From: Siphlonurus alternatus
Lineage: Eukaryota; Arthropoda; Insecta; Ephemeroptera; Siphlonuridae
Direction of reading: 5' to 3'
Assembly: GCA_949825025.1 (NCBI GenBank)
Contig: OX463781.1
Span: 34,299,221 to 34,363,220 of the forward strand
DNA length: 64,000 bases
A program made the translations under genes and the position numbers. Positions 1 to 12,000 of this stretch are shown piece by piece. The notes beneath the pieces were generated by a model. It was not told the DNA's origin. It saw only the letters and a program-made list of their open reading frames with translations, and ran no database searches. How positions within the stretch are numbered: position 1 is the stretch's first letter; every line of letters begins with the position of its first letter.

Positions 1-274
1 ACTCTGAAACAATAAACAAATAAAAAATAATAGAACTATTGACCTGAAAAATAAAACCTGCTAGAGCTAGTGAGAGTAATTTTCCAGGATTTATAGACGT
101 TCATAAAATTATAAGTAAGACTTTTCCAAGTTAAGATTATGTCACAATTATCTAGATTCCAATAAAAAACAATTGTCACTAGAACTTCTTTCCAGTGTTT
201 TATTTGCAAATTTTTTCCTCCAAGACACAAAAACATTGCCCTTTTTTGAGGAACTATTTGCAGGCAGAGCTCAC

Positions 275-3200
275 CTGGTGCTTCAGTCCTAACGTGTACT
301 TGACAAGACTGAAGTTTAGTCGATTCCGTTCCTCCTCTTCGTCTTTCTCCTTCTTTTCCTTTTTTTCAATTCGTTTCCGTTCCTCGCGCTCTGTTGCTGT
401 TAGCCTCTGAAGCTTTGTGTGTCCTGCAAGTAAGGATTTATTTTACCTTGGAACCAACTAATTTTGAAAAGTATAAACTATTAATACTTATAAAAATGAA
501 GTGCAAGCTGCAGGTTTTACTGGTCACAATGTCACCTAAGATTGTGTTGCAAATAATGTCAAGAAATTTTATGAACTTTTTGACCTGTCTTCCTTTATTG
601 CATTTTATAACGTTAGTAATTTTTTGAAGGTCCACAACAAAATATTATAGAGTTAACATTTTGTTTGAACAGTATAACAAAGCTACGGCCAACTATTGGC
701 AAATAAGCTTCTCTTTGATGAAAAACTGTAAATTGTGAGTAAAAAAGTGAAACACTGAGTCTCCATCGCAGGAAACAAGTCTTACCGAGGGACTCATGCC
801 AGACGGAAGCAAAGACGACCGGCTTGAGGCAGACTTGCAGCACGATGAGGGCTCTTGCAAAGTCCCGGGGGTTTACACATGTGGTGACAGAAGAGAGCCA
901 TTGCTTGCGTAGCAGCGGCCAGTTGGGGTGCAGGAATGCCACCTGCAGGCTGGACTCAAGCTGGATCACCGTCTGACGTAGCGTGCTCACCAGCAGGGCA
1001 CGCGTGCCTGCAAAGAGAAACAGTGACTAACATTGCAAATAACAGGTGAATGCTTAGATACATTACATCAACTTCAACCTAGAGCAGGGCTTCTCAACCT
1101 TTTTGAGACATGGAACACTATCACAAAATCATAGACTGCCCACAGAATACTTAAAGGGTTTGGGGGGCGCCAGTAATTTGCAACAGGCATTATTTTTTTT
1201 GGAAAATGATTTTTTTTTTCCGTAGATTTTAACTGCAAAAATGTAACGAAGTGTATGTTATTTGACTTATTTTCACTTAAATCAGAGAATTTAAATACTT
1301 ACTGTAGTTTCTACTAAAAATAAGCATTTTTTAATTCACAGTTCTGTATCTTTTAAAATGAGTGCTTTTAAAATAATACTCCAAGGAATTAACTTCCATT
1401 TTTAGAGGTTTAATCAGCTAAATTTTATTTTTATATTGTAAAAATGAAAGAACAATAATAAAAAAAGAATCACTGTAGTTCACAATGTTTCACTGCATTT
1501 GGAAACAACTCACCGTGCACTTGTCCGGACCACTTGAACTCAGAAGCCTGAGTTAGGGAGAATTTGTGGGAGAGATGTCTCTTCTTGTCACGCTCCTCGT
1601 TGCGTTGAGACTTGGTGAGAGCCCCGGAAGTTGTTGTGTAATGATTCAAGTAAGCTTTGAAACCGTTTTCCATGCCCAGTTTGAAGAGGAACGTGCCTGC
1701 AAGCAGAGTAAAATGTTTACAACTATTTATTTGCTTCAGAACGGAACACTAATGCCAATTCAGAAAGAGACCCATCAATAAAATAAATATTAGTCATGAT
1801 GCAATACTAAATTTCTCTTGCTAAGCCTTGCCTGCCATTGCATTCTCAATTGTTTAAACCTTATGAAATTTGTGCTAAAGTTTCATCATCAACTTTGGGA
1901 TCATCAGTACCTGAGGCCAGCTGGTGCGCCTTGAGTCTGGTCATGCGTGCCCCCTCGTCCTCTTTTTTGCCGTCCACTTCGCCTGCACGAACGGCAGAGC
2001 GACGTCGTAGGTCCTCCATGTTGAAGGTGCGCGGCGTGAGAGAGCCAGTCTTGGACCTTGTCACTATCGTGTGCTTGCCTGAGAACATTTACCACATGAT
2101 AAAGCATAGAGCATTTCAAAATAAAAGCACTGCGTTAATGTAAACATTATTTTGATGGAATGAATTTGCTGGTATGTTAGGTACTGAATAAATAATATGC
2201 ATACTTTTTTTTTTTTGTACTTTTAAATAAAATGCACAGTATCTGCAATGTTATGAAAAAATTAATTATGTTTCATTGAATTACCTTTTAAGTTAATTGT
2301 TGTAGCTGAAAGCTGTAATATTATAAAACTTGCAACAAAATTAATTTTTAAAAAAATTTCATTTTTAGTTACAACAGCCCGACCTTAGGCTACAATACAT
2401 ACATACAATGTGAACCTTATTTCCATAATAACCTTGTTACAATTTATACTCTAAGGAGAAGTTATAAATTTTTCATGTCTCCTATCACACGAGGAACTTA
2501 CCGTCTTTGCCAGTCTTTGGTTCTCCCCCCTCCTCCTCTGCTTCTTCCTTCTCAAACTCTGGCTCCGCCTCTTCTGTCTGCTCTTCTTTGCTGGCCACAT
2601 CACTTGACGGTGCCACTGCTGCCTCCCCCTCCCCTGGAGTGCTGTTTGAGGCAACCTGCTCTGTGGGCGTGGTGGAGACTGTTGTTTCTACGCTAACCTC
2701 AGCCTGTAAGATGATTAACTGTGCTTTCAAAAATGCATTTTTCAAATATAAAATAAAATTTTGATAAGCAAATTTTAAGATTTTTCTTTTCTTAATGTTT
2801 TAGATTTAATCTTCAGTTAATTGATTGGTTGGTTGGTATTTTAGGACAATTTACATTTTTTGGTCTGTATGCCCCCTAGTGAGGAAAAATGCTTATGTCA
2901 CATCATGATGCATGATTACATGAAAATAGTTTTAACCATGAATATTTTAGCATGCAATACTAAACCTGAGCCACACACACACTTCATTACTTTTTTAAGA
3001 AGATAAAAATTAAAATCTTAAACATCAATCAACACATCTGATTTCCTGCTACACACAAAAGGGACAAATGAGATTACTCACGGCCACAGTTTCCTCACAC
3101 TCTGCCTCTGGCACCTGCGGCTCCTCTTGGTCAGCAGGGGTGTGTTCAGTGGGTACAGGCACCTCACCTTCCTCCTCCTTGGCCAGCTGTTGGCGCTCCA

Positions 3201-6200
3201 GCTCCTTTTGCTGCTCCTCACGCTCCTTTTGCTGCTTCAGTATTGACGCTGCACACACCCAAGATATCACATTATAGACAAGATATAAACTTGACTTCTA
3301 TTACTCAGAATTAGACTCACAAACTATGGAAATTTTCGCAAGAAATTTCAACATTATTAAAAATTAAACTAAAATTGAACAAAAAATAGTTGTTTAAACT
3401 TTAAAATCAACATGATAAAATGTAAATAAAGGTTACAAAAAATAAAAAAAATCATAAGGTTGAACATACCATTCTCTGAGTCTAGGTATGACTTTTTGTT
3501 TCCTTTCTGCTGTCCAGTGACTTTCTCTGTGATCTCCATCTGACGGATAATCTCGTCCCGACAGTCTCCAATCTCTCGGCACAGCACTGCTTCCATGTCC
3601 GAGTCATCAAGTACGCCCAGCAGAGCATCAAGCTGCACAGCTGTCGAGTAGTACCAAACTTCCCCCTCCTCACTCTCTCTGTGAACACAATCACAAATTA
3701 TTGAACACTTCTCACCTTGAAAAATGTCCCTCACCACGAGATTGTGGCAATAACAGTAACGTAGCACAGCATTTGAAGAATAGATTGATGTCATTACTAT
3801 GTCTTGCTATTTTTTTTTTTTTTTTTATTTATTATTATTATTTTTTGGTATTATGATTGAGGTCTGTACATTTTATACTGGTATTGCCAGGCACGTTTTC
3901 CAGGTAACGGAAAAATTTAAATACTGTATTCAGTTTAGTCAGAGTACTGTACCCAACTGTATACTGTGTACATTATGGTTAAACTTAGGCATTGTTAACT
4001 TTAATATGAATCAACAAAGTTAAACCAACAAAGATGGTATGGATAGAGTTGAAAAGGTTCATTTTCATGACTTTTTTTAGCTTCTAACTAAGTCTCTTTT
4101 AAAGTTAAACTTAATTTATTCAATCAAGTTTATCCAGAAAAAACATGAAAGGACAATAAAATACAATTCATTAAATGCAACTAAAGCCAGTAATACATGA
4201 TACAATTTTCCTAATTATTGCATACAATTTTTCCTTGCAAGAAAACTTAATCTCCATTTGTTTGTATGGAGAGGAGATTTTCTTGCAAGGAAAAATTGTA
4301 CTGTATAATGTAGGCTTAAAGTAGTTCTAAATTAACCTTCTTCCATTTCCAATCATAAGCTGTATTTTTTACTGATAATTAAGCTTCATGAAAATGGAAG
4401 AAAGGCCATACTCTCAAATATATTTGGTGCACTCACACAAAGATTCTGCGAGCTAGGAACCAGTACTTGCGGCCCTGCCTGTCATAGCCAAGGTGCTCCT
4501 GCCGGTACAAGATGCTTGTTTTCTCAAGGGCGGAGGCGCAGTCGTAGACCCCGGGCACCTGGTGGGCCTTGCAGAGACTGCACTGCCAGTCGTTGGGGGG
4601 CACTTCTTCCATGGGAGGGTCCACACACTCAAGGTGGAATACAGCAGGACATGTCTCACAGCACAGCAACTTGCCCACACGATGGCATATCCGACAGTGG
4701 TCGTCATACTGAATATTGCCTGCAACCAAAATTATATAATTATGGCAGTGTTAGAGAAAGGAACAAAAAATCTGTGTAACCTGAAAGTTAGGAATTTTAA
4801 TATAAGAATACTGACAATGCCACGGCAAAAATGACTACAGTAACAGAATTTGACACCAAAAATTATAGAAATTTCAAGTGTTCTAAGGATAGAGCCCCCC
4901 CCCCCCCCTAAAAAAATAAAGGCTATTTATTTTATTATTATGAAATATCATAATTATAATCTTTAATTTTATTCCACAGCCATTTATTGAAGCTATTAAT
5001 TTGGGAAATTCTTCCACCTTTAAGGGTTGTTCAGATTTTAAAATCTCACTCTACTGTACTGAGTCTATTGAAATAGCTATCGTTAGTATACATTTAATAG
5101 GATGGTGCAAACTGAAAAATCTGCTAACCTCTGAAATTTAGGTTCTTTTATCTGATGACAAGAAATTTTATAACGAAAGACATCAGATCAATAAGTAACA
5201 TAATTATACTACAGTACGTAATACATTTTTTAATTCTTGTCTGGAGCCTTTGAAGATAATACAGTGTGTCACAACCATTATTAATATATATTTTCAGTTC
5301 TGTAAATTTATGTTGCTGCGTCAAAGCATATAAATTGCAGTATTTATTATTTTATGCTCACAAGACGAAGTAGTTTGTACTTCCAACAATGCATCAATAC
5401 CGTACACATTTATTAGTATGTAGTAGTTTAGGGTATTTGGGCTGCTTGAAATTTATACCTACCATATTTTGCAAAAAGCTTAACTACTCCCCCCCCCCCC
5501 CCACTCTTCATCATAGCAGAAAATACTTAAAATGCTTAGCAGAGCAAAAATATATACAAAAGTACAGCTCAGCAGAAAGTAATAAAATCAAGCTCATAGC
5601 GTTGAGATACTGTGAAGCTTTTGTCAGGTGATAAGTTTTTAACATTAATATAAAAGTTGTTGGTATTAAATTATCAATTTGCACAGTATTTAATGCTAAT
5701 ATTACTGTATTGTAATAACTTATTACAGTAGTAATAAATTATTCTTTTAAATATATTTATTGATTACAAATATATTTTGGTACCTGTAAGCAGAGCGACA
5801 AAAAAACAAAATTTACCAGTGTGACTAGTGTATACATACACGTACCAATTTCATCCAATATTTATCATGATAAGAATAATTCCAACTGAGTGCATGCTGC
5901 TACACAATACATGTACTGTATTGTACTGTTAATTGTCACCTCGGAAAATTTTTCTGACCAATAGATGGACACTAGTAATATGCATACACAAAAACAATCT
6001 GTTGTCCAGGAAATATTTTTAAGTTTTTTCCGCATCTGTAATAAAATAGATCAAAGGGCAAGATAGTTACCTTCGTTGAGCAGCTCCTCTCTCACAGGGT
6101 TGGTGGTGAGAAACTGGTCTGTGAGGAACTGAAGCACCTCCAGACGATCCTCAACGCTCACAAACGGGTACTCATTCTGACCGAGGATGTTCATGAGCCG

Positions 6201-7115
6201 TCCTCGTGAGAAGAACTCCTTGTCGCTCTCTACGTAAGAACGTAGAGCCTCTGGCCACGTCATGGTGTCAACGCAATACAACAAAATGTTGACACTGTCT
6301 CGGTGGTCAAGAGGACCGTAATGTGTTTGCTGAGCATCCTCTTCACGTAACAGGGCTTTTAGCATAGCTACGTGAACCTCCGCCAACAAAGCACTCTGCT
6401 CTTCAGACATGAGGCATGCACATAGGTCTTCAAATCTAAATGGTGATAATCTAGCAAGGTTACTAAAATGTCGAATCACTTCGTAAATACCTAAAGCCTT
6501 CATGGCTAATGATCTAGGTATAAGTAAATCATCTGATGATTGTGGTAATTCCAAAGGAGGAATTTCTTTTTCTTGTAACCACAATGGAATAGGGCTGGGA
6601 CGCTGTGATGATCTACGAGGTGTACCAGCCCCAACAGGACTTAACCTGGATACTGAAAATTCACTGTCACTTGAATTATCAACTTCTGTAAAAGTGTCAT
6701 TATCTTCTCCACTTTCACTTTCGTGGAATATTTCTTCTTCCAAATCACTTTTATTGCTAGCAGAATCATCTCCAAAATCCGAACCATAGTGATATTCAGA
6801 ATCTTTTTCATCTACAGCATCTGGATTGTAGCCTCTACGTTGATATGCTGAACCTGCACCTCCTCTTCTACTGGATCTGTTTCTCCCTCTTGAGCGAAAT
6901 CTCGAACTACGGCGTCCGACATCACTCACGGCCGGAGAAGAGGCTCTCGAGGCCGAGGGAGTACTTGACTGGGAATTTGGTGTTTCTGAACCCTTGGTTT
7001 CTCGATTTAGTAAATATTTAGGTTTTTTTAATAAATGCATTTGAAACTTTTTAGGTCTCTCCATCACTACAGACTTTGGGGGTCTACCCCGCCTTTTCGA
7101 ACCCCTTGTTGACAT
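275..7115 (-). CDS. BPTF: NURF301/BPTF nucleosome-remodelling subunit, N-terminal nine exons (partial)
   Basis: This is the large subunit of the ISWI-containing NURF remodeller, which reads histone marks in the nucleus. Nine exons join in frame to 876 codons: 7115-6071, 4719-4437, 3678-3470, 3248-3082, 2703-2502, 2078-1911, 1696-1514, 1007-786 and 423-275, all GT-AG. Seen in the protein: an AT-hook (KRRGRPPK, residues 7-14), Ser/Arg and acidic stretches, a DDT domain (about 200-265), and a C4HC3 PHD finger (C357, C360, C369, C372, H377, C380, C395, C398) followed by the WHIM-like GYDRxGRKYWFLARRIF block. Later come acidic low-complexity exons, the TRSKTGSLTPRTFN block, the NEERDKKRHLSHKFSLT block and a Lys/Glu helix ending GLKHQ. 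The start at 7115 opens the only long exon. The rest of the gene (Q-rich, C-terminal PHD, bromodomain) lies beyond the left edge. Family identity is very sure; exact exon edges are predictions. Confidence 0.95.
2818..2876 (+). repeat. dispersed 55 bp repeat motif, copy 1
   Basis: The core reads GGTTGGTTGGTATTTT, then a variable stretch, then TTTTGGTC and TATGCCCCC. It recurs in the same orientation near 58,128 and 63,248. It lies in a BPTF intron. This is the most diverged copy. It is probably the conserved part of an interspersed repeat whose flanks have decayed. Confidence 0.5.
4186..4315. mobile_element. small palindromic MITE in BPTF intron
   Basis: A long hairpin: a left arm with CAATTTTTCCTTGCAAG is mirrored by CTTGCAAGGAAAAATTG, around a short CCAT...ATGG loop. 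The outer ends, about AGCCAGTAATACATGATAC and its degraded mirror ending in GGCT, are imperfect. The right flank is TTAA and the left flank CTAA, so a decayed TTAA target duplication is possible. No coding capacity. Confidence 0.55.
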
Positions 7116-8861
7116 GTTTACTTTTTTTTTTTATTTACCTATCACTGGACGTTAGTTAACACGTGGGTTTTGAAAACATCCCACAAATTTCAAATGCAAT
7201 GGCACTGTCTTTTGCAAAATGGAATCCATGATTGTAGCGAGCACTTTGCGCGATATTTCGTCGATGATCACGTGATCATGCAAAGCCAAAGTAGGCCTAT
7301 TTTTAAAGCTCTGCTTACCCGTGGGCACCCATGCACACAAACAGGCGGCACATCCCACAAGTCTAATATCTTCCAAGCATCTTCGACGACACTTCGAAGA
7401 ACCAAATAATCATTCCGACGCGAAATGTAAAATGTAATGCAAGCTTATGGAACTGTTTGAGAACAAGTCACTGATTGGTCCTTCAGAAAGCCGCCATTAC
7501 AGGCCTCACATTACTATTTGAGATGCTTCTCTTCAATTAAAGCTCAATCAAAATACAAAATAAAATGCAACATTGCATTTTACATTAGTATATAAATTTA
7601 AGAAACATTTTATCAGTCACATATCCTAAAATGCCCATTTTCAACTTTGGCTTGGGACATGACACAGTAAATTAATTGACCAATAAGGGATCGCGTTACA
7701 ACGAAAGTAATTCTACATATGATCCATAGGTGGTAGCACAATCGAAAAATGAACCAATGGTAACGCTCCTATTTACGTTTAAATCATAATTAAAAAATGC
7801 ATAAAATGCATAAAAACTGCATTGTTATTTCAAACTAAATTATTTCTCAACAAAATTAATTTTTCAATGTTATAGTTTGAAGTAACAACAAATTAATCTT
7901 CAAAACTTGCAGCGAGCTACGCAGCTACTTCCGACCCGGAATACCCGGATTCGGGAATCTGAAATAAAAGGAAACTCTTCGATCGCATATTTTGTATTTA
8001 CATATTCCAATCCGGATCGTAAGATTCATAAACGGCGTAAACCCAAACATGATTTATTGATTTTAATTTAAAATTTTATTTTTTAAAAAATAAAATGTCC
8101 CGCATTATAACAATTTATTTTTCTATTTGTGACGCAACTTACTTAAAAAAGGGAGGGGTGACAACGAACTAAACCGAACTAAACGAAGCAGCGGGCGGGA
8201 AGTGAAATCGATCAAAAATCATCATCATTTTTTAAAATTGCAGCTGAATAATCGGAGAAAATATAATATATTGAATTAATATTCAAATTCGGTTTTAAAA
8301 TGCATTTTTAAATATTATTGTTCTATCTGCCGTATTGGTGGTGGGGAAAAAAAAATCGGTTATTATGATTCGAACCCATCAGAGACTCGTTAATTTTACA
8401 ACATTGAATCATTTGCATCACAGCACAGCGTCCGCCGGCCGCAGCTCGCAGCAGACGCCGGCGCAGGAGCCAATCATCTTTCGGGCCTTGCTTTCGGGCA
8501 ACATCGGGCTATTCGGGCTTGCTGAGCTGAGCTGAGCCGAGGCTACGAGGCGAGACAAAACGAACCCGGCCGAACCCGGCTTGGCTCCCGGCAAACCCCG
8601 CAAGCCCGGCAACCGGCAACCCGGCTACGACTCTACGAGGTTAACTACCGGCTCCCGGCCGAGAACAACAGCTGTGATTGCTGTAATGCTGTGAAGAGTG
8701 TGAAGTGTACGAGGACGTTGAGGACGAGTGCGAGGCCTGCTCCGCCTGCTTGAAGCGAGCAGTGTATTTATGGTGTAAGTTTCATTTTTCATTTATAATA
8801 GCTAATTACTTAACTACAGTCGTATGCATACAGTCTAACTTATTTTTCTTTCATCCCCCAG
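7116..8861. promoter_or_regulatory. head-to-head promoter region between BPTF and AIMP2
   Basis: No coding exon is recognisable here. The BPTF start codon and the first AIMP2 coding exon diverge from this interval. The 8,410-8,765 part is markedly richer in G+C and CpG than its surroundings and probably holds the AIMP2 transcription start and noncoding first exon (possible donor GTAAGT at about 8,775, acceptor CCCCCAG ending at 8,861). The BPTF 5' UTR is expected just above 7,115. Start sites are inferred, not seen. Confidence 0.5.
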
Positions 8862-9000
8862 GTAAAATATTTGAAGGGAGCTCGAATCTGCTGTGTGACA
8901 CCGCGGCCGGGTCACAATATCTCCACTTATCAAACGTCTAAGCAATATAAGCATTCAGCAACGAGTGAATTTGAACGAAAGCATGAATGTAACGAGTGAA

Positions 9001-12000
9001 ATGTATCATATTAAACCCATTTTTGAACTTGACCAAAAAATACCATTGCCTAAATGCATGTATTCCATGAAGAATTTACACGTTCAAAATGGACTAGACT
9101 CCAACAAGAAAGAGTCAAAAACAAGTTTGAAAATTTTGGAACAGGTTAAGAGAATTTTAAAGGTCTATTTTAAATTTTAACCTCTTCTTCTATCGTGAAT
9201 TTATACATATGCATTCATCATGATGCAGTGGCATGTGCATTAATATTATATAAAATATATATTATATACCCTGCTAGCTGGGGGGAGAAAAAGCCAAGGC
9301 TCTATTAGTATACATGCATACCGGTCAAACGAGTTTTAAACATAGAAGCAATTATTTTCTTTCATCAGTACCAGTGTATATGCATACTAGCTATATTATA
9401 TACATAGTATACATTAATTACGATACAGAAAGCTAGTATGCATCATGATACAACTATATGAGTATGAGTATGCATACACAGTCTGTTTATTTACATTCAT
9501 TACAACAAAAAGGGTCCATTTTTGTAGTTAGCAATTCAAGCTAGAGGTTCAATCTTTCTTATTCGTCACGTTTAGCTCCGGTCTAGGTCACTGCATTGGT
9601 CACTATCTCGACTTATTCTGATCCCTGTCTGCTGGCAAAATGTATAGCATTAATAAGAGAGACTGAAAGAAGACAGCTGAAAACCCCTATTCTTATTGAC
9701 GACATTCGTAATTATGTAGTATCATGGCATAGTAAACATCGTCACCATATATGCTGAGTAAAATAACTGTCATTCTTATCATTCATTTGTATGTGGTTTG
9801 TAATTAGAATTTCACTGGCCAAGCAGAAAGACACCCAATCATTTTTTTTTTTTTTTTACGAAAACTAAGTTGAATATGAACTTTAGGATAACATAATAAT
9901 AGCTCTCTCTTCTTTGCCCTCGGACGTAAGGTTTATTTTCTATATTATAAGAGGGTCATTTTAATTTTACTTATAATGTATAAAATGTACACTACTAGCT
10001 GTATATTTGTGTTCAATAAACAAATTATTATTATAAGGTTGATTGGGTGCAGAAAGAGTACACTGATGGGGGGGGGGGGGGTAACGAACAAACCAAAATT
10101 TACAAATGTTTAGAATAGCGTTGGAAAATAGTAAAAAAAAAAAAAACTCTTTACAGACTGTTCTGAAGAACTAGTTGTTCCTTAAGGGACATTACGAGAA
10201 AAAGTTTTTATTTTCCTATAGTTGCCATGCCACTGTATAATAATTTTACAGATAAATTCACTTTTAATGCTAAATGCCTAAATGGAGTATCTACAGTACC
10301 TTCGACTTTTTTATTGCAGTAATGGATAGAGGGTACAAAGTTATGCCGCTCTGATTTTTTTCAGATTTTTTAGCTAAAAAGTTTTGCCGAAGTCGGGTTT
10401 GAACCCACCTTCTTTTAAGTCCTATCCTTTTATTAAGAGAAGCATCCAGAGGCGTCACTTTCTCTGTACTTTCAATAATTTTTTAAACATATAGTTCCCA
10501 GACTAAAAAATCTAAAAAAAAAAAAAAAGAATCAAAGTAGCATAACTTTGCACCCTCTACCCATTTCTGCAATAAAAAATTTCGAGGTTGATATTCCTTT
10601 CTAATATGAAAAATCTATTGTTAATTATTTGACTTTTGATAAAGTTTTGGTTACTATCATGTATTGTACTATGTAGTACAGTACATATATACTTTTTCAT
10701 GACTATCATACAAGAGTAATGAGTGCATGTTGTAGTACAGCTAATATCCTACTAATATGCCTCCCCAGTTGTTAATTACCAGATACTTTTTTATAATAGA
10801 TGTTGCCACTTTGATATTTCTGTATTTAGATTTTACTGCAGTATTAGTAAATTCACTCATCTGTCAAATACATGGTCCTGCCTCGTAATTTTGTTTATTA
10901 GTTTCACAAAGGGGCATTCACAAAGCCTTAAGGCCACATTTAGGGCTCGATAATTTAAGACCAGAAATTTTGGGTCTAAAAAGCATGCCTAAAATCGGGC
11001 TTTAAATTATCGAGCCCTAAATGTTGCCTTAGGGCTTTGTGAATGCCCCTTACATTAAATAACACAGTTCGTACATTGTGACAATTAACATACTGACCGG
11101 TATGCAAAGTACAATGCACATCCTGCATGCTTTTTTTATTGCAGATATGATAATACTCTGATTGTTTTCAAAAATTTTAGAGTCTGCGATTTTTTTTTTT
11201 TTAAACAAATTATTGAAAAGTACAGAGAGAGAAGCGTCAATATAAGTTTTAGTTCTTAATATCAGGATAAGACTAAAAAGGGTCGTAAAAAAACTTTTTA
11301 GCAATACTTCTTCCTGACCTCTAACAAAACTTCAGAGCAACATAATTTTGTGCCCTCTATTTCTGTAAAAAAAAAAAAAAATGCAGATTGTCCATTATTT
11401 AATTACAGTGAAAGCTGGAAATAAAAATATATATTCTGTCTCTATTGTATTTATCTTCATAATTAAACAACTGTGGAAGTAAACTTGTTAAGAATGCATG
11501 ACAGAGCCCTACGGTTGATAGACTATTAAATTATATACTTGTTAAAATTAACATTGGCACGGTTCCAGGGCAGCATGTCTAAAATACTGGGGGTTAGTTT
11601 CAACGCTCTTTTAGCACTGATTTAGCACACATTTTTACTGTCATGTAACGAGCCTGCTACTACATAATTATTATTTTATTAAACTCCTGATATTGGCACA
11701 AATATTTTCTGAGTTTTAGCCTTAATGCATGCACATACAATAAGAATCAACTTTTTAATTGTATTTTTGTGCATACTGTATGTACATATCAATCTATACA
11801 GTACTTATAATATTGAAAAGTATTATTACAGAATGAATATCATAGTAAAATTTTAACACCTCTCAAAATGCATGAATGAACGGAATGCTTTTCATAATTA
11901 TTTGACAAAGTGACACAGATCAGGCGCAGATCCGGGAAGGGGGGGGGGGATTAGCCCCCTAAATTTTGGATTTAACGTATGCATTTCCCCCACTCCACTT

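Noticed and set aside
2507..2764. Plus-strand Ser/Ala-rich frame
   Set aside because: Antisense to the acidic exon of BPTF.
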